64,000 bases of DNA. Origin: Rhynochetos jubatus. Lineage: Eukaryota; Chordata; Aves; Eurypygiformes; Rhynochetidae. Within the stretch, counting starts at the first letter, position 1; each line of letters begins with the position of its first letter. The translations under genes were made by a program, and so were the position numbers. Below, piece after piece: positions 1-13,500 of the stretch. The DNA is taken from assembly GCA_027574665.1 (NCBI GenBank), contig CM050666.1, forward strand, positions 5,084,001-5,148,000, written 5' to 3'. The notes under the pieces were generated by a model, which searched no databases, was not told the DNA's origin, and saw nothing but the letters and a program-made list of their open reading frames with translations.

Positions 1-1518
1 TCCTGACCCCCAGAGGGCCAGCCCACTGGGGGCTGGAAGATGGACAGGCTAGAGGGGCAGAGCTGGCATCCCTCTGGACGAGGAGGGTGTGAAATGGGGT
101 GCACACCCAGTGCAAACAGATAAATATGGGCTGTTGGGGTGTGCGGGCAGAGAGACAGACGAACCAAATCAGCGCGAGGTCTGCAGAGCCCCCGCTGCTG
201 TCCGTGCTGTCCTATTTCACGTGGCTCCCATCCTTTGGGATGCCAGTCGGATCGGCACTCGGAGCTTGCACCAGTCTCTTCCCCTGCACCCCCAGCCTGC
301 AGAAAGTGCCAGCCTTTGGACCAGGGAAAGGCTCAGACCAGCTCCCCGCATCCACATCTCGGCCTTCCCTCCCAGCCCTGGGTGACTGCCTCCACGTTCC
401 CCTTCTGAAGCCCATTTTTAATGTAAAGAGCACAATTAAATTTTAAAATTGTAAATGTTTCACTGTTTTCTCTCAACTGTTAAACCAACATTGGAAGAGA
501 ACAGTAGATGCCATCTCCCCTGGAAAATTCATGTACTTTATTGAACCAGTGCAAGAAGCTACCAAAAATGGATAACAGGGTGAAAAGCTGAGCTTGAAGA
601 AAAGGGGGGGAGGAAGGAAAGGCAAGAAAATATAAATTCCTTTAAAATACATCCTTTCCAAGGACAGATTCTTATGCTCTTTTATGGATGCCATCTCCTG
701 ACACCAGTCCTGGGGCAGATGCTCCTTGGCTTTGAACATTTAGTACCCGTTTATGACCTTGGAAGCCAAGGATAAGCTGCAGCTGCTCCCAAAAGGCAGC
801 ATGATAAACCATTAAGCATTAGAGACCAACGGAGGTTGTTCCCAGTCACCTACAGATCCCAACCACCCTTGCCACAGGTGATTCCATGGCCCCTCTAGGC
901 AGGCCTCCAGGCCACGTCTTCATGCCCAAAGCTGAGATGGGGCACAGCGAGCTGTGCAGTGTACTGGGGCCAGGCATCACTGCAAGGAAGAGTGTCCTCG
1001 CAGGATTTCCTACAACCACCAGCACAGCAGCTGCTGTGTCATCCCAGGGATGCTCCGGGACGTAACACAGAGGCATGATGCTGGTTTGGCTGTGAGGCTA
1101 CTCTGGAGTTAGAAAGGATTTTTCCTTTGACTGCTACTTGGTCCTTCATAGAGAAAACCAGGGAATGGGCTCACCTGCCCCCTCAAGCTGAGTGCAGGGC
1201 AAGACTCTGGGGGCAGTAGCAGAGAAAAGGGACCCACCAGGGACAGGGGATGTGTCTGATCTCTACAGATTTGTTAACCCGAGGATCATCTTCTCAGTTA
1301 ATTGTAGTGTGCTAGTCACTTCTACCACACCAGCATTTCTCAGCTCCCCCCTTGCCAGCTGGCTAAAGGAGAGCCAGGGCGGCTCTGCCCAGCTGGTACA
1401 TGAGGTCTTCTCACAGTGCTCAGTCTAACGCTGGGCCTAACCACATTGATTCAAATAAGATTCAAATTTCTGATTTTGTGAGACCCTCTATTCAATGTAC
1501 ATGTTTTCTGTCTTGCAG
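1..1518 (+). other. SRRM4: SRRM4 intron (5' part of gene lies off the window)
   Basis: No coding exon is visible here. The exon at 1519 begins in the middle of a codon, so the preceding exon must lie left of the window. Nothing in this stretch reads as the Lys-rich segment that precedes it in human SRRM4. The DNA is mixed in composition, with a purine-rich run near 590-640. The last bases form a good polypyrimidine tract and CAG acceptor (1505-1518). Confidence 0.7.
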
Positions 1519-1545
1519 GTTATCTTCAAAGAAGAGAAGACACAG
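1519..1545 (+). CDS. SRRM4: SRRM4 27-nt microexon
   Basis: The exon lies between a TCTTGCAG acceptor (ends 1518) and a GTAAG donor (1546). It completes a codon and encodes LSSKKRRH, ending with AG of the next Ser codon. The human counterpart reads FSKKRRHS. At 27 nt it is within the microexon size class that SRRM4 itself controls. It is symmetric (phase 2 in, phase 2 out), so skipping keeps the frame. Confidence 0.85.
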
Positions 1546-4500
1546 GTAAGAGTTGAACCAGTGTGGGTGGTCCCTTAGAAATACAAGTTTCATGGTCTCT
1601 TCAAGATCTCACAAGGTTGATGTTCACTGGGTGGAGGCAGAAGACTTTTTTTCTGTGTCTCCCTGTGGAATCCCCTTGGTTCCCCTGATACCCTGTGAGT
1701 CTGGGGCTACCCTCTCCCTCTTCAGTCTTATTCATCCCTCAAACCTCGCAGGAATTGGGTCTCTAGCCCGAACTGTGCAATGAAGCACATAACTGGAAAA
1801 GACCTTGGTATAACTGAGCCCCTGGCAACCTTGTCTATGTTGCATTGTCCTGCATCTTGAGTCTTTATTTCTCTTACGGTTTCATTTGCAATCAGCGTGG
1901 CAACCCCCAGCAGTGCCCATCTTTGAAACATTTGCAGTCAGCGGCTTTCCAGACGTGTCCTGGAAAAACTCTTCTGATTCCACTGTGCCTGTGCACGATG
2001 TCAAGAAGGATTCATCTCCTCTACGGGAGAAGGCAAAGCCACCAGGATGGCTGCTCCCTTTGAGGAGCCTTTTTGGGCAAGCGCATAAGCTAGACTTGTC
2101 AGCAGGCACTCAGACCCCCTGTGCCGAGGCAGAGTCATTAATCCCTTTCACTTTTATTGCACGCTCCTGGGCCATCTAGCTGTATCATTGATGTGTGATT
2201 GTGCAGCTTTTTATCAGAACAGAAATCTCCGAATTAATTAGCCATTTCTTATTTAGTTCTTCAAGCCTCAAAAGTAAGAGAAAGGAAGAAAGAAAACACA
2301 AAAAACAGTAAGTAGCGATTCATGGTGTTCCCTGCTCTGCCTGCATGGAGCTGCGGGGCTAGGAAGTGCTTGGTGTGGTGGGTCCCCTGGCGCTAAAGCT
2401 GACTGCACAGCCCCAAGCGATTTTCGGGATTATTTCACAGCTAAAACTAGCAATTCTGGGTTTGCTGGAATGGGAAAGGGTTTGTAGAGGCTGGAGGTCC
2501 TTCCTCTCCCTCTCTTTTGAGTCACCTGGTTCAGTACTTTCTTTGTATCTCACAGGGATGTACAGGCTCTCGTTCATCTAGCCCTGAGCGGAGACTGCAG
2601 CTTTTCTGACGAGGGCAGCACGAGAGGGTGAACTCAAATCTGCAGAGTGCAGTGCCCCACAGCCTCGCTGCCCAAAGGGCAGGCTGGCACACTTACCCAG
2701 GGCAGCTTTACCTCCTCCTTGTTTGCTGCTCTTGGAGGTTACTGTAGGAGCTACTCGTGGTGTACAATACATACAATCAAATATTGGAATGGGAGCAGAA
2801 GGCACTGGGGATTAGGGAATAGAAGGGAAGGTTTGGAGGTGATGGAGGCTGCCAAATTTTGGGGTTGAGGTTCCCATCTGGAGTGTTAGCAGGGCACACT
2901 CCTTGTTCTGTGGGGCAGACAATCAAGGGGTCTGGTATAAAATGTGGTTCCTCAGGGCTGGAGGGAAGGCCTGTAAGCCTTCTCTGGTTTTTACTTCCTT
3001 CCCTGTCGTCTCCTGGGAATTTCAACTTGCAGATTCTTACCTGCTTTTAGAGCAAGGAAACAGTTCTGGGGCTGAACCCTGGGCACCAAACCCCTGGTCA
3101 GCTCTGCTGGGATTCAGGATCCCCTACTGGAGACAGAAACTGAGTTAACAGATGGAAATCTGCTGTTTTCCTTGGTGTTACTAGGAACTGCCCTTTAATT
3201 CTTCCCAACACAACTTTTAGCTCTTAGGCAGAAAGGAGAGAGAGGGACAATAACCCCTGACATGGCCAGTGTCACTCCAGTACACACTGGGACTGAAGAG
3301 ACTGGGAATCCAGGCAGTGCAGAGCATGTTGTGCTGCCTGCGCAGGCCACCTCTATTGCATGCAGAAAGCCCATCTCCTGTTCTCTATGATTTCAGCATG
3401 TTTAGTAGCACAGCCACCTTTTTTTTTTCCTCAAACTGGGCTGCTATGCACCCAGAAATGTGAGGGATAATATCGGGGCTTCCTAGGTTATCAGTAAAGG
3501 CAGGCATCTCCCCAACATGCCACTGGCCAGTGTGCAGCTGCCTGACGGTGCGGCTAAAACAAAGATCAGGTGCCTTGCTGGTGCGCGCTGACCCAGGGGA
3601 ACGAGAGCTGCTAGAATTGCTCTTTGGGGATAAACCAGCCACAGCGTTTTAGCCCATCATCTTTCAGCTCACAAATCAGAGCTGGTTTCTGCAAACCTCC
3701 TTATCGCTCCCGGGCGTGGATCAGATAGATCCCATGAGCCACCTCGGATCAGGATTTTTGTATAATCGCGCCGCTTTGGCTTATCTTTGTGTCGAGCAAC
3801 TGGTTATCATCTAAATCACACAGGACCAGTTTTTCCTCCTGCAGAAAGGGAAAACTCTTCAACTGGAGGGACTGACGCAGGGGGTGAAGAACAAACACGT
3901 GGATTTTCACACTAATCCACCGTGTGAGGGACAGATGTTCAGTGTTGCTGATTTCAGCTGTATGGAAATAAGGAAGGAGGATCCCCAAATGTGATGTTTT
4001 AAAACACGTAATCATAGGGTGTGAAAAGCAGCAGAGAAAACAGCCAGGTGGAGTTTAAACAATTGCCCTGGAGGTTGCACTTTTGTCTTAAACTCCACCT
4101 GTTCTCAAGCAATTGATTTACGGAGTTTTTACAGCGGCAAATCGCTAAATGCTGTCCAAGCAGGTCGATAAGCGCTGTCAGTGACTAGCAGAGTGTGGCC
4201 GTGAAACCAGACTGTTCCCACCAGCTGACCCATGGGGAGCTTTGCCTGCTGGCACAGCGATGCCAGCCTGAGCAGGCGGTTGCGCTACCCGGTCCAAAAT
4301 AACTGCTGTGGTGGGCAGCGACGAGACGGAATGGGCACAGAGGGTGATGGGTATGACCCTGCTCTCTGCATGCAGGATATGGGCAACAGCAGCCCTTCAG
4401 TAGCAGAGCCGGGTAATCCAGCAGTAACAGCCTGGATGGGGCGAAGGGAAGCGCAGCAGGGCACACAACCTCAGCCCTGCGCACGCTTTGCTGGTAACTG

Positions 4501-7500
4501 GCCCGTGGCCCTGTCAGAAAAGGGAGCAGCAGTGACTGGACACCTGTAAGGAGCCAGGTAAAGTGGTCCTGCCCCTCAAGCAAGATCCGTGCAGAGGGCA
4601 GGCTGCAGGTAGGGATGCTGTGCTGCATGTTTATATAGCAGCTGCAAGAGCTGCCCGTGGGAGTGGCTACACACCCACCTAGAGAGCGTGGGGAAGGCTG
4701 CCTGCCACTGAGCACTGTGTTATTTGGAGCCTGTCCTTCTGCCTCTGCTCTTTAACCAGCAGCCTGCACTACAGCGAGGGTCAGAGCAAGAAATGCTAGG
4801 GCTGGAGCATCCCGATGGGGACGGTGCTCCTCCAGTGAGGCTCAGTAATGGGAAGGTCCCAGGCTGTTTCCTGGCTGTCTGAGGGTAGGCTGCAGGACGA
4901 AGGGCAAGCAGATGAGAGGGTAAGCACGTAGCCCTTTAAAGCGACGAAAGCAGGAAGCATTGGTGCTGTGCTGCGCTCCTGCATGCCAGTCCATAGATCT
5001 TCCCCCAGCAGGCTACAGAGCCAACCTGGTAGCTCGCAGCTAAAACGCTAGCATAGATCTCGGTAAGATGGTTTGCTTCATGTCAGCATTGCTTTGAAGG
5101 GATGGAGAATTTTCCATGTCTTGGTGTCCCACTCAATGTTTCATACACCAATCTCTGGTTTAAAATGCAGATCTCCTTTCTGATTTGAATGTTTATTGAC
5201 TTCAGCCTCCAGGTGCTGGCTCTTGCACTCCCCAGCCTGCCAGCCTAACAGTGGTTTTCCTCTCTGCTTCTTAAAGCTCTCGTGGGCGCACCCGGAAATC
5301 TCATCGCCACCGGCACTGCCACTCTCGCACGGAGAGCTCCGACTCCCAGTCCCCCAGCTGCAGAAACAGGTAACGTCACCGCTCCCTGAGCCGAGTGTCC
5401 TGCCACGCTTCCCGGTGGGCTCAAGGACGTGATTGCAATAGCCTGTGTGACCCCCAAACTCTGTGCAGAGCCGCATCCCGTTCTGGCAGCAGCAATGTCA
5501 CATTCCGGGGGTTGAGCTTCTCGTCCGTAGAAGGGTTTTGCCTCGAGGAGCAGTGGCTGCAGCTTTTCAGTCCAGCAGTCACTTCTAATCCCCATGGCTG
5601 ATGATCAGCCCATGACAGCTGATTCCAGCCTCGTCTCTCTTCCCCAGCCCAAGGGCTCTGTACTGCTGATGTCCCAGGAAACATGGTCTTAGCAATGGAA
5701 ATATATTTGCCCATGGCAATCTATACCCACTGTCTTTGACCTGATTAAAATCTCCGTCCTGTGGATGACAGCGGCATCCCGGGGCCGGCTTAGTGGATGC
5801 TGGTGCTAGACCCGGCATCGCTGCAGCGGCAAGTCGCGCAGTTTATACACACCATGAGCTCATGTTTCGCGTTTTCTGAAAGCCCTTGAACAAACCAGCC
5901 CCACTCTCCCACTTCAGCCCTCCTAACTACTGGTAATTTTGTTATGAAAAGCTGGTGGTCAGCACGAGGAATGCAATCAGTAGTTGGAGGGGTGTTCACG
6001 CGAAAGCAGAGGTGTCTTCTCATGGAGGCGTGCTACCAAGGGGATGTTCGAGGCTGTGTGCCTTGAGCCACCATGAAATCATGAATTGGAGCTGAAATTG
6101 GAGCTTAAGGTCCAAAGCCTGGATGCAAAATAAGTTGTAGAAAAGCAAAACGCTCCTTTTGTCTGCACCATGACTCCACGGAGCAGTCATGTGGAAGACC
6201 TTCTCCCACACGCAGTGGCCGAGCACAGAGCTGCCAAGGGTTCGTATGGAGCTGGTAGTGGGCACTGCTGCAATACCGAGGAATAACGGTTTGGCTGTTC
6301 ATGTCTTCTGGAGACACAGAGCCAGGTCTCGGGAGGAAGGGCGTAAAACACGGCGAAGACACTCCCGGCACCATTCAAAGATCACAGCAAAGCGCAGCTC
6401 CTCTGCAGAGATTCAGGCCAGCCAAAAAGCCAGCCAAACCCTCCCACTCTACAGCTTCCTGTCTCCTAAGGAAGTAGTAAGTATTACACACTGTGCTTCT
6501 GTGCTTCAACTAGCCACAGGAATCTGGGCAAGAAAGCGGATATGAAATTTTTATAACTCAATTATAGCGATGTTAGACAAAGTTGGTTAAAACTGTATTA
6601 TTTATTAATAGTGCTGTTCTCCAATGTATTTAAAGTCATTCCTTCCTTCAGCACTTTCACACCAAGGGTGGGGCTGGAGAGGGGAAAAATTTGCAAAGGT
6701 TCTGGCCTATGAATATTGAATTGAGGACATTTAACAAACAAACAAACATACAAAAAAGTGGCCTCCAGCAATGATATTCTACAGGAAAGTGTTTATTATG
6801 CAGTCTTTGCTCAGCTGGATGTGAACTTAATCCACTGGTCTTCATGTCCAAAAGTTTAGTCTTGCAGGGGAAGAAAGGCAATCAAACATATATAAAAGAA
6901 AGATTTGCAATTAATGAGTTGGTGACTATTGGCAGGGGATGTTTTCCGACTATCAGGATCCTTCTAGGATCACTGTTGCTCTGGACTGACAAGCCCAGGG
7001 GCCAAATTCGAAACTTAGAAGTAGCTCTCATTGATGCTAATGGGAACTGTATGTGCAGCCGAGGGTAAAATCAGGCTCAGTGCCCTGGGATGTTTTTCCA
7101 TATACACGGAAAGAGATGATATAATACATGCCCTAGAATTGAGGGAGATGGAGGGAAATATTAGACACAGATTGATACGAAGTCTTCCTTTTCCGTGGCA
7201 CGTTTCCCCTTTGCCCCCGGTAGCCGCAAAGCAGAGGTGCGATGCTCTTTGGGGGTGGTGTTAGCATCTGACAGGCATTCTGGAGAGAGAAACTGCTACA
7301 CAGGACCCAAGGTAGTGCAGAATCTGGTACTCACGAGTGTGGATGTGTCATGTTAGAGGTGTCTTGAGTAGAGAGTCCTCCAAGCCCCAAAGTGGTATGT
7401 AATGGGGAACCGATTTTCCCCTTTAGGTCCAGTTTCCCTACTGGAAATAGCTCAGCCGTATGCAGTAGCTACATCAGATATGGGAGAGCGTGCCAGCAAA

Positions 7501-10500
7501 AGGAGAGTCTTTATCCGCTCCCCCTCACAGACAGCATTCCACTCAAAATACAGAGATTATACATGGGAACAGACAGGCACAAGCTGTCTCTCAACATTAT
7601 AGATATGCATTTTTGTTCTCGTTATATACATCTACTGAGTGCGTAGTGCACGTGTGAGTCACTCCTTATAAAACCATACAAGGTAGAGCGAACAGCAGAA
7701 CCTTCACGCCACACTTCGATGTGTGTGTGCCCACGCAGGCGAAGGAAGAATAACAAGGTACTCAGCTTTTATTGCCACAGGTCTGGGGTGTTGCCCTCTG
7801 TCAAGTTGGGAAGGTAGGACCGAGTTAAGAGCTCCTCCCAAAAAACAACGAGCCAAAGACCACATCATATCACCAGGGTGGGTTTTTTTGTTCAAGCTGC
7901 ATATTTTACATAAATATTTTCAAGTCTAAGCCTGGTTTTTAATTGGTACTAGGTTTCCTCTCTCTGAAGCCAGGCTCCCAGAGTCCTGTGAGGCTGACTG
8001 CCAGTTGTGCTGTTCCCTGAGCAAGAGTAAACTCTAATTTAAAGCTGTGAAAGCTTTACAATGAGCTAAAGTCAAGCATGCTGCACTCCCCACTTGCTTC
8101 GCTCGGTGTAAATGAGCACACAAGCTGCAGGGCAGGGAAAACAGGAGCTTTATAGTTAGAGTTGTAGGGGACAGATGCAAGGTAAAAGCCATCAGGCCCC
8201 TGCTGCATTCGTTCTAGTAAGGGTTAATAACACAGGCACATAGTTCAGTGTCTAAAAGGCATCAGTACCTTTTTTATGCAACCCACTAGCATCCTTTTGT
8301 TCCCCAAAAGAAGTATGCTCTCTTGGGACATCATTCAAGAGCACATTTAAGCACTTTTTTAAATTGAAGCCCCTGGTTAAGTGCTGCCCCTGAATTTTTT
8401 CTGAATGAGGTCATTAAATATCATGTATTCAAAACTAGCATGGGGAAAAATGGAATGGGAACTTTTAGTCTCATTTGTTAATGACTACCCACAACTCCTT
8501 GATGCCTCTCCTTTTTGAGAGTTACATGGTTGCTCTATAAATAAGCTTAGTTCTGTCAGGCTCTGCTTTGAGAGCAGCCTGGCTGCGTTACGAAATGAAG
8601 ATGTGCTCTTGCAGAAAATGTTGTTCACATATCAAAAATAAATTACTGGAAAAGATTTTTGTGGAAAAATCCAGAACTGGGATTCAAAACTGCCATGTTT
8701 CAGTCTGCTGAGGGGGTTGGTGTGTCACACTCCCTCCCCTTCCCCTTGGCACGGGCTTCCAAGCCAAGCCATCCTTACCTGGGGAGATGCGCTGTCAGAT
8801 CTCCGGAGGAAAGGGATTGTCCAGGGAGGATCCCCATGTGCAGAGGGACCCACAGCAACAACATACAAACTCCCATGAGGTAATGCTATAGCACTCCCAA
8901 ATCAAAGGGTTTGCTTCTTAAGCCAATTTTTATTCTATATTCTTTCTTTTCTGAAAATTTGAAGCATTTTGTGGTAAATTCTGCCATTCCACCACCACCC
9001 TGAGTTTGTTCTCCTTCCTACCAGAACAGCCACAGTTCCTAACTAGATCTACCTGTAACTTATGAGGGATAAAGCATACAAAATAACACCCTGCCCTTGC
9101 CTCTACCTTGCTGCTTCTTTCCCTCTCACCTTTATGCGTAAGTTGAAGCACACGCATGCACACGTGCGGAAACACCCCCAATTTCCCCGCCACTTTTCTT
9201 TTTGGCAGTAGATTTCCAAGCTTCTCCCTCTCATTCTCCCTTTAATCCCACGCAGCTGCAATAGCCGCCTATTGAGAATGGGAACGCGGGGCTGTGCCCC
9301 GGCACGCAGAGAAACCGTGGGTAACACGCAGCATCTATTTTTGAACAGAACGCCCCCAACCCGCTGCAGACGCGTGATTCCACACCGACACAGATGTATG
9401 ACATGCCACTGTGCTTTCGGTTGAGCAATGCAATATAAATACCCGCAGGGTAGGAGCCTAATTGCCTTTGTTGTACCTGATGAAGATAACTGCACGCTGC
9501 ATACGCTTCCCTCGCCAGCTCCTTTCCTTCAAACTGAAACTCGTTTACCATGGCACAAATTAACGCAGGCTTGAGCCAGATTTTCACTGAGGCTCCGCGG
9601 GGGTACGGTTGTTCCAAATGATGCTATTTGCGCTCGTGCGTCTGCAGAAAGGTGGAAGCGGGGAAGTGCTGGGCAGGGACAGCATGTGCAGGAGGGCTCA
9701 GGAAACCTTAGAGCAGACCTGCGTTTTGCCTTGCTGTTGCTCCCTGTTTTCTAGGCTGGGTTTTGGTTTACCTAGGAGAAGCTGTTCTTTTAACTGTTAG
9801 GCAGCACAATTCTGACAACAAACAGGGCCCTTGAAGAGCAGCAAGGCAAAGCCTTCTGTAAATACGGAAGTTGTCCTTTTTTTGCCTTTCCTCTTCTCCC
9901 CTCGTAGCCAAGGGGCTGAGTTTACTCTGGTTTTTGTCTGGGAAATTCGCAGCTCAATGCTGGGACTGCAGGAAGATCGGCAGCATGGGGTGAAGGAGGG
10001 ATGGATGCCTGCAGCCGTTGAAGGGCTGTGCTGTACACCAGGTACCGAAGGAGGAGGTGGAAGGCAAATCCTTGCTCCAAAGTAGCACCAGCCTTGCGGA
10101 GCCGAGGTGGGGATGCCCTGGGCTGTGTCACACAACACTGGCTACACCCCAGCTGGCTGAAAAGATCTTGGGAATTTACCCCCAGCAATGGATCTGTGAG
10201 CCAGGTTGCCCAGCAGTGTTGCTGTCCAGCCCCAAATAAACCAGGCTTTGACCTTGCTGGGACAGTTGTGTCACTCCTACTCTGTCCCTGGACTTAGCTT
10301 AGCCCTTGTGGTAGGGAAAGCCTCACCCTGAACTCTCCATCCAGCAAAAAATGGCTATTTTCCACTCAATATTCCCTGACTCAGGGCTTCATAATTGTGC
10401 AAAAAGGGGTTATATTGTGCTCCCACAGCCCTGCTATTTTTTGTACTCTCTTAATCAGAGGTTGGCTTTTCAGCTGGGGCAAATCATCAGCCGAGGTGAG

Positions 10501-13500
10501 CCCATCTCCCCCCAGCTGGAAGACGGAGGTATCCCAGGCCAGGCACACAGCCTCCTTCCCCGGAGCAGCCCCTCTCAGCAGGTGCTGCTCCCCACACCGA
10601 CAGCTCCTCGGCAGATGTCTGCGCAGCCCTCGCCCGGAGCAAGGCTCGCGGGGTCACTGACGCAAGGTTTTTAATCCTTTCATTATTACAATGCACAGAA
10701 AAAGAGAGAAAGGGAGACATTATGCACCTCTGAAAAAGAAATTAACTCCACTTTGAAGTGGGTTGCAAAACAAGAGAAAAAAGACCCAAGAAAGAAATCT
10801 TCCAACTAGAAGTGAGGCTGCGTCACGCTGCTCTCGATGTTCTCAGTCCCCTTATGGCTGAGAAAACGTATAGTCGTCTCTCGCCCCCGGGCTGTTTGCA
10901 GCCCAGCAAATGGGCTCGTTCAGCTTAATTGGAAGACGAGTAGTGATTGTATTTTTGTAACCTATTAGACCGCGCTGCCTCTTGGTGTAGGATGGCACTC
11001 AAAATTACAGTCTGGAGTATGAGTGAGGGCCTTGTTTCTACTCCCCCTTCATCTTGATTAAACAATGATTTGAAACAAAAAAATCCAATAAACATACATC
11101 TTGGGTTCCCTTGAGGGCAGCTGTAGGTCCCCTGCTGACAGCTGGAGGAAGCAAAGTTCACTGAGATTATTTAATTACCTACTAGAGAAGGGGCAAAAAA
11201 TCCAAATGTTCACATAGAGAAAATGAGCTTCGTGAAAGAGCAGCCTCTTTTAAGACACCCTGGAAAAATAAAAAGCCATTAGAATTCAATTGAGCTCCGC
11301 ACAGTGTTTTCAGCTGTGGCGCTCCATTCCCGTCTCGGGTGGCTGCCATGCCTTTCAGAAGCAGTAAAATGGGACCAGAAGCGAAGCCGGGGTCGTCAGA
11401 TGGAGAATTTGTACGAGCAGACAGGCAAGTTGAGCACCTCGAGACTTGTCCTGGCTCTTGCCACGGGACAGAAATATCCCCGCAGCTCACAGGTGCCAGA
11501 GGTGGTGGGGCTGGGAAGGTGCTGTGCTCCCCCCAGCACCTGCCTTGCCCCAGCCAGACCCTCCAGCCCTCACAAGGACTGTGGGCTCCGGATTTCACTG
11601 ATACCCACATGTTGCCTCCTCCCAGACTGCTGCTACCACAGATGTTGAGCTACAGAGGAGTTTGTTGATCCCCCGGGTCATCTGACGGATTTTGTGATGT
11701 GCTGACCACAGTGGCTACTTTGAAGGGAGACTGCAGCGAAGGCAAAGCAAAAGCACATACCCAGGGTCCCGGCGGCAGCCTGAACAGCTGCTTTAGGGAT
11801 GCCAAGAAACTGCTGTATTTCTTGGCAGAGATAAAGGCCTTTTGGGTTAGTCTGGGAGGGAACAGGAGCAGGTTGTTGGTGTGTGCATTGCGCTGGTTGT
11901 CTCTTGGTTAGGGGTGAGACCTAATGCAAACCATGACCCTTCTTTCGAAACAATACCCCGTGCCGTATTTGAAAGCACAATCCCGTATTTCCTGGGATGC
12001 GGCTGGGGAGAGCACAGTGGTTCATGGGAAGGACGCCAGGTCTCTCAGGGCTCTGGATGTGGCACCAGGGTTTCAGAAAGAATTGGTGAAAAACAAAGCC
12101 GGATACCTGCCTCTCCTATGATCCTTTGACATCCCGGTTTCTACTGGAGTAAACAAGGACGGGTAGAGAAGTGCTAGAGCTGAGAAGCAGCAAGGAGCAG
12201 TACCAGATGCTGAAATGAAGACTTGCAATGTGTGTCTCCTCTCATTCCCAGTTGGGGACATCTGGGAGATGTGTCTGCTCTGTCCAGGGCTCCTGTGTTG
12301 AAGGTGCAAATTGGCTAATGAAAAAGGATCATTTCCCGTGTCTGCTGCCCGGGCTCCTGATGCCTCTGCGCTAGGAATGAGCACGGCTTAGAAATTAGTA
12401 TGGGGTGGGGATGGGGGAGTCCACAGCTCCAGCATGGATTTGCTGGGATAAACTAATTCCTATCCCTCTGTCCCTTATCCCAGAAGCAGTAATGCCTCTG
12501 GCAACATCAGAAGTACCTGGAGACCCTCCAGCTCCAGGTGTTGTCAGAGCACGAGGAAGAGGCTGCGTGCTGAGTGCCGCTCTGCGTGTTGGCCGCTCCA
12601 CTCCGGTTTCAGTTGCTGTTGCCTGAGTATGTGCCCCTGAGCCAGTTGTCCCTGTCCCAGTTTGCACCTCTGGAACGAGGGAGGGAAACCCGCCCTCCCC
12701 AGGGACACAGGTCAGATGGCACTGGCAGGAGGGTGGATGTGACGGGATGAAGCTGCTCCACGTGGTCAGTGGCACAGGCTGGGTCTGCAGCCCCTCTGTG
12801 GGTGAGGGCACCCTGTCCCCTGCCAGCCATCCAGGGCTAAGCTCTCCAAAGGGACTGTCCCTGCTGTGTGACAACTGACCCAGGTCTCCTCTGCTCCCTG
12901 TTGCAACCGACACTGCCCTGTGGTTTTCTCTGCTCGGAATACCCCAGACTCGTGAGGGCATGGCACAGCTGCCCAGTGTGGAGCATGGCCCCAGGGGAGG
13001 GCATTGTGTGCCCGGGAGCAGAGCATGAGGAGGTGTGCAGGAGTTTGAGGGAGCGCAGCTTGCTGGGAATGACTTTAGGACTAGCACAGCCTCGCTCCCA
13101 GTGCCGGTACACCCCTGGACTGTCCCAGGCAAACGCCAGTGGAGTTAAACTGAACTATAAAATATTCAAATGGTGTAAATCCCCTCGGTGGTGCTCAGGA
13201 TCCCAGGCAACAGCCCTGCCTGGGGCAGCCTATGTGGGTTTGGGGTCCTTGCTGACCCCATTGGGTCCAGCAACCCAGCCTGGGTATGACTGAAGCCCCA
13301 CGCAGCGGCTGGCAGGAGCAGGGCTGTCGTCCCCTTCCCCACAGGTCTCAGTGCAGCACGGGGCGGGATATTTATCCTCCTCTGCTTAATTTCTTTACGT
13401 CCTCCCTCACTCGAGTTCCCTTTGTCACTCCCATGAAACCCAAGGGGATGTAGTGCAAGCTGTGAATTGCAGCGCCAGCGGTCAGCCCCCAGGCACGGGC

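Noticed and set aside
6990..7090. Sequence resembling an old amniote interspersed repeat
   Set aside because: The stretch around CATTGATGCTAATGGGAACT has the feel of an ancient dispersed element, but it is too degraded to assign to a family by eye.
12395..13132. 245-codon antisense ORF within SRRM4 intron
   Set aside because: Thr/Gly/Pro-rich low complexity; no evidence of a nested gene.
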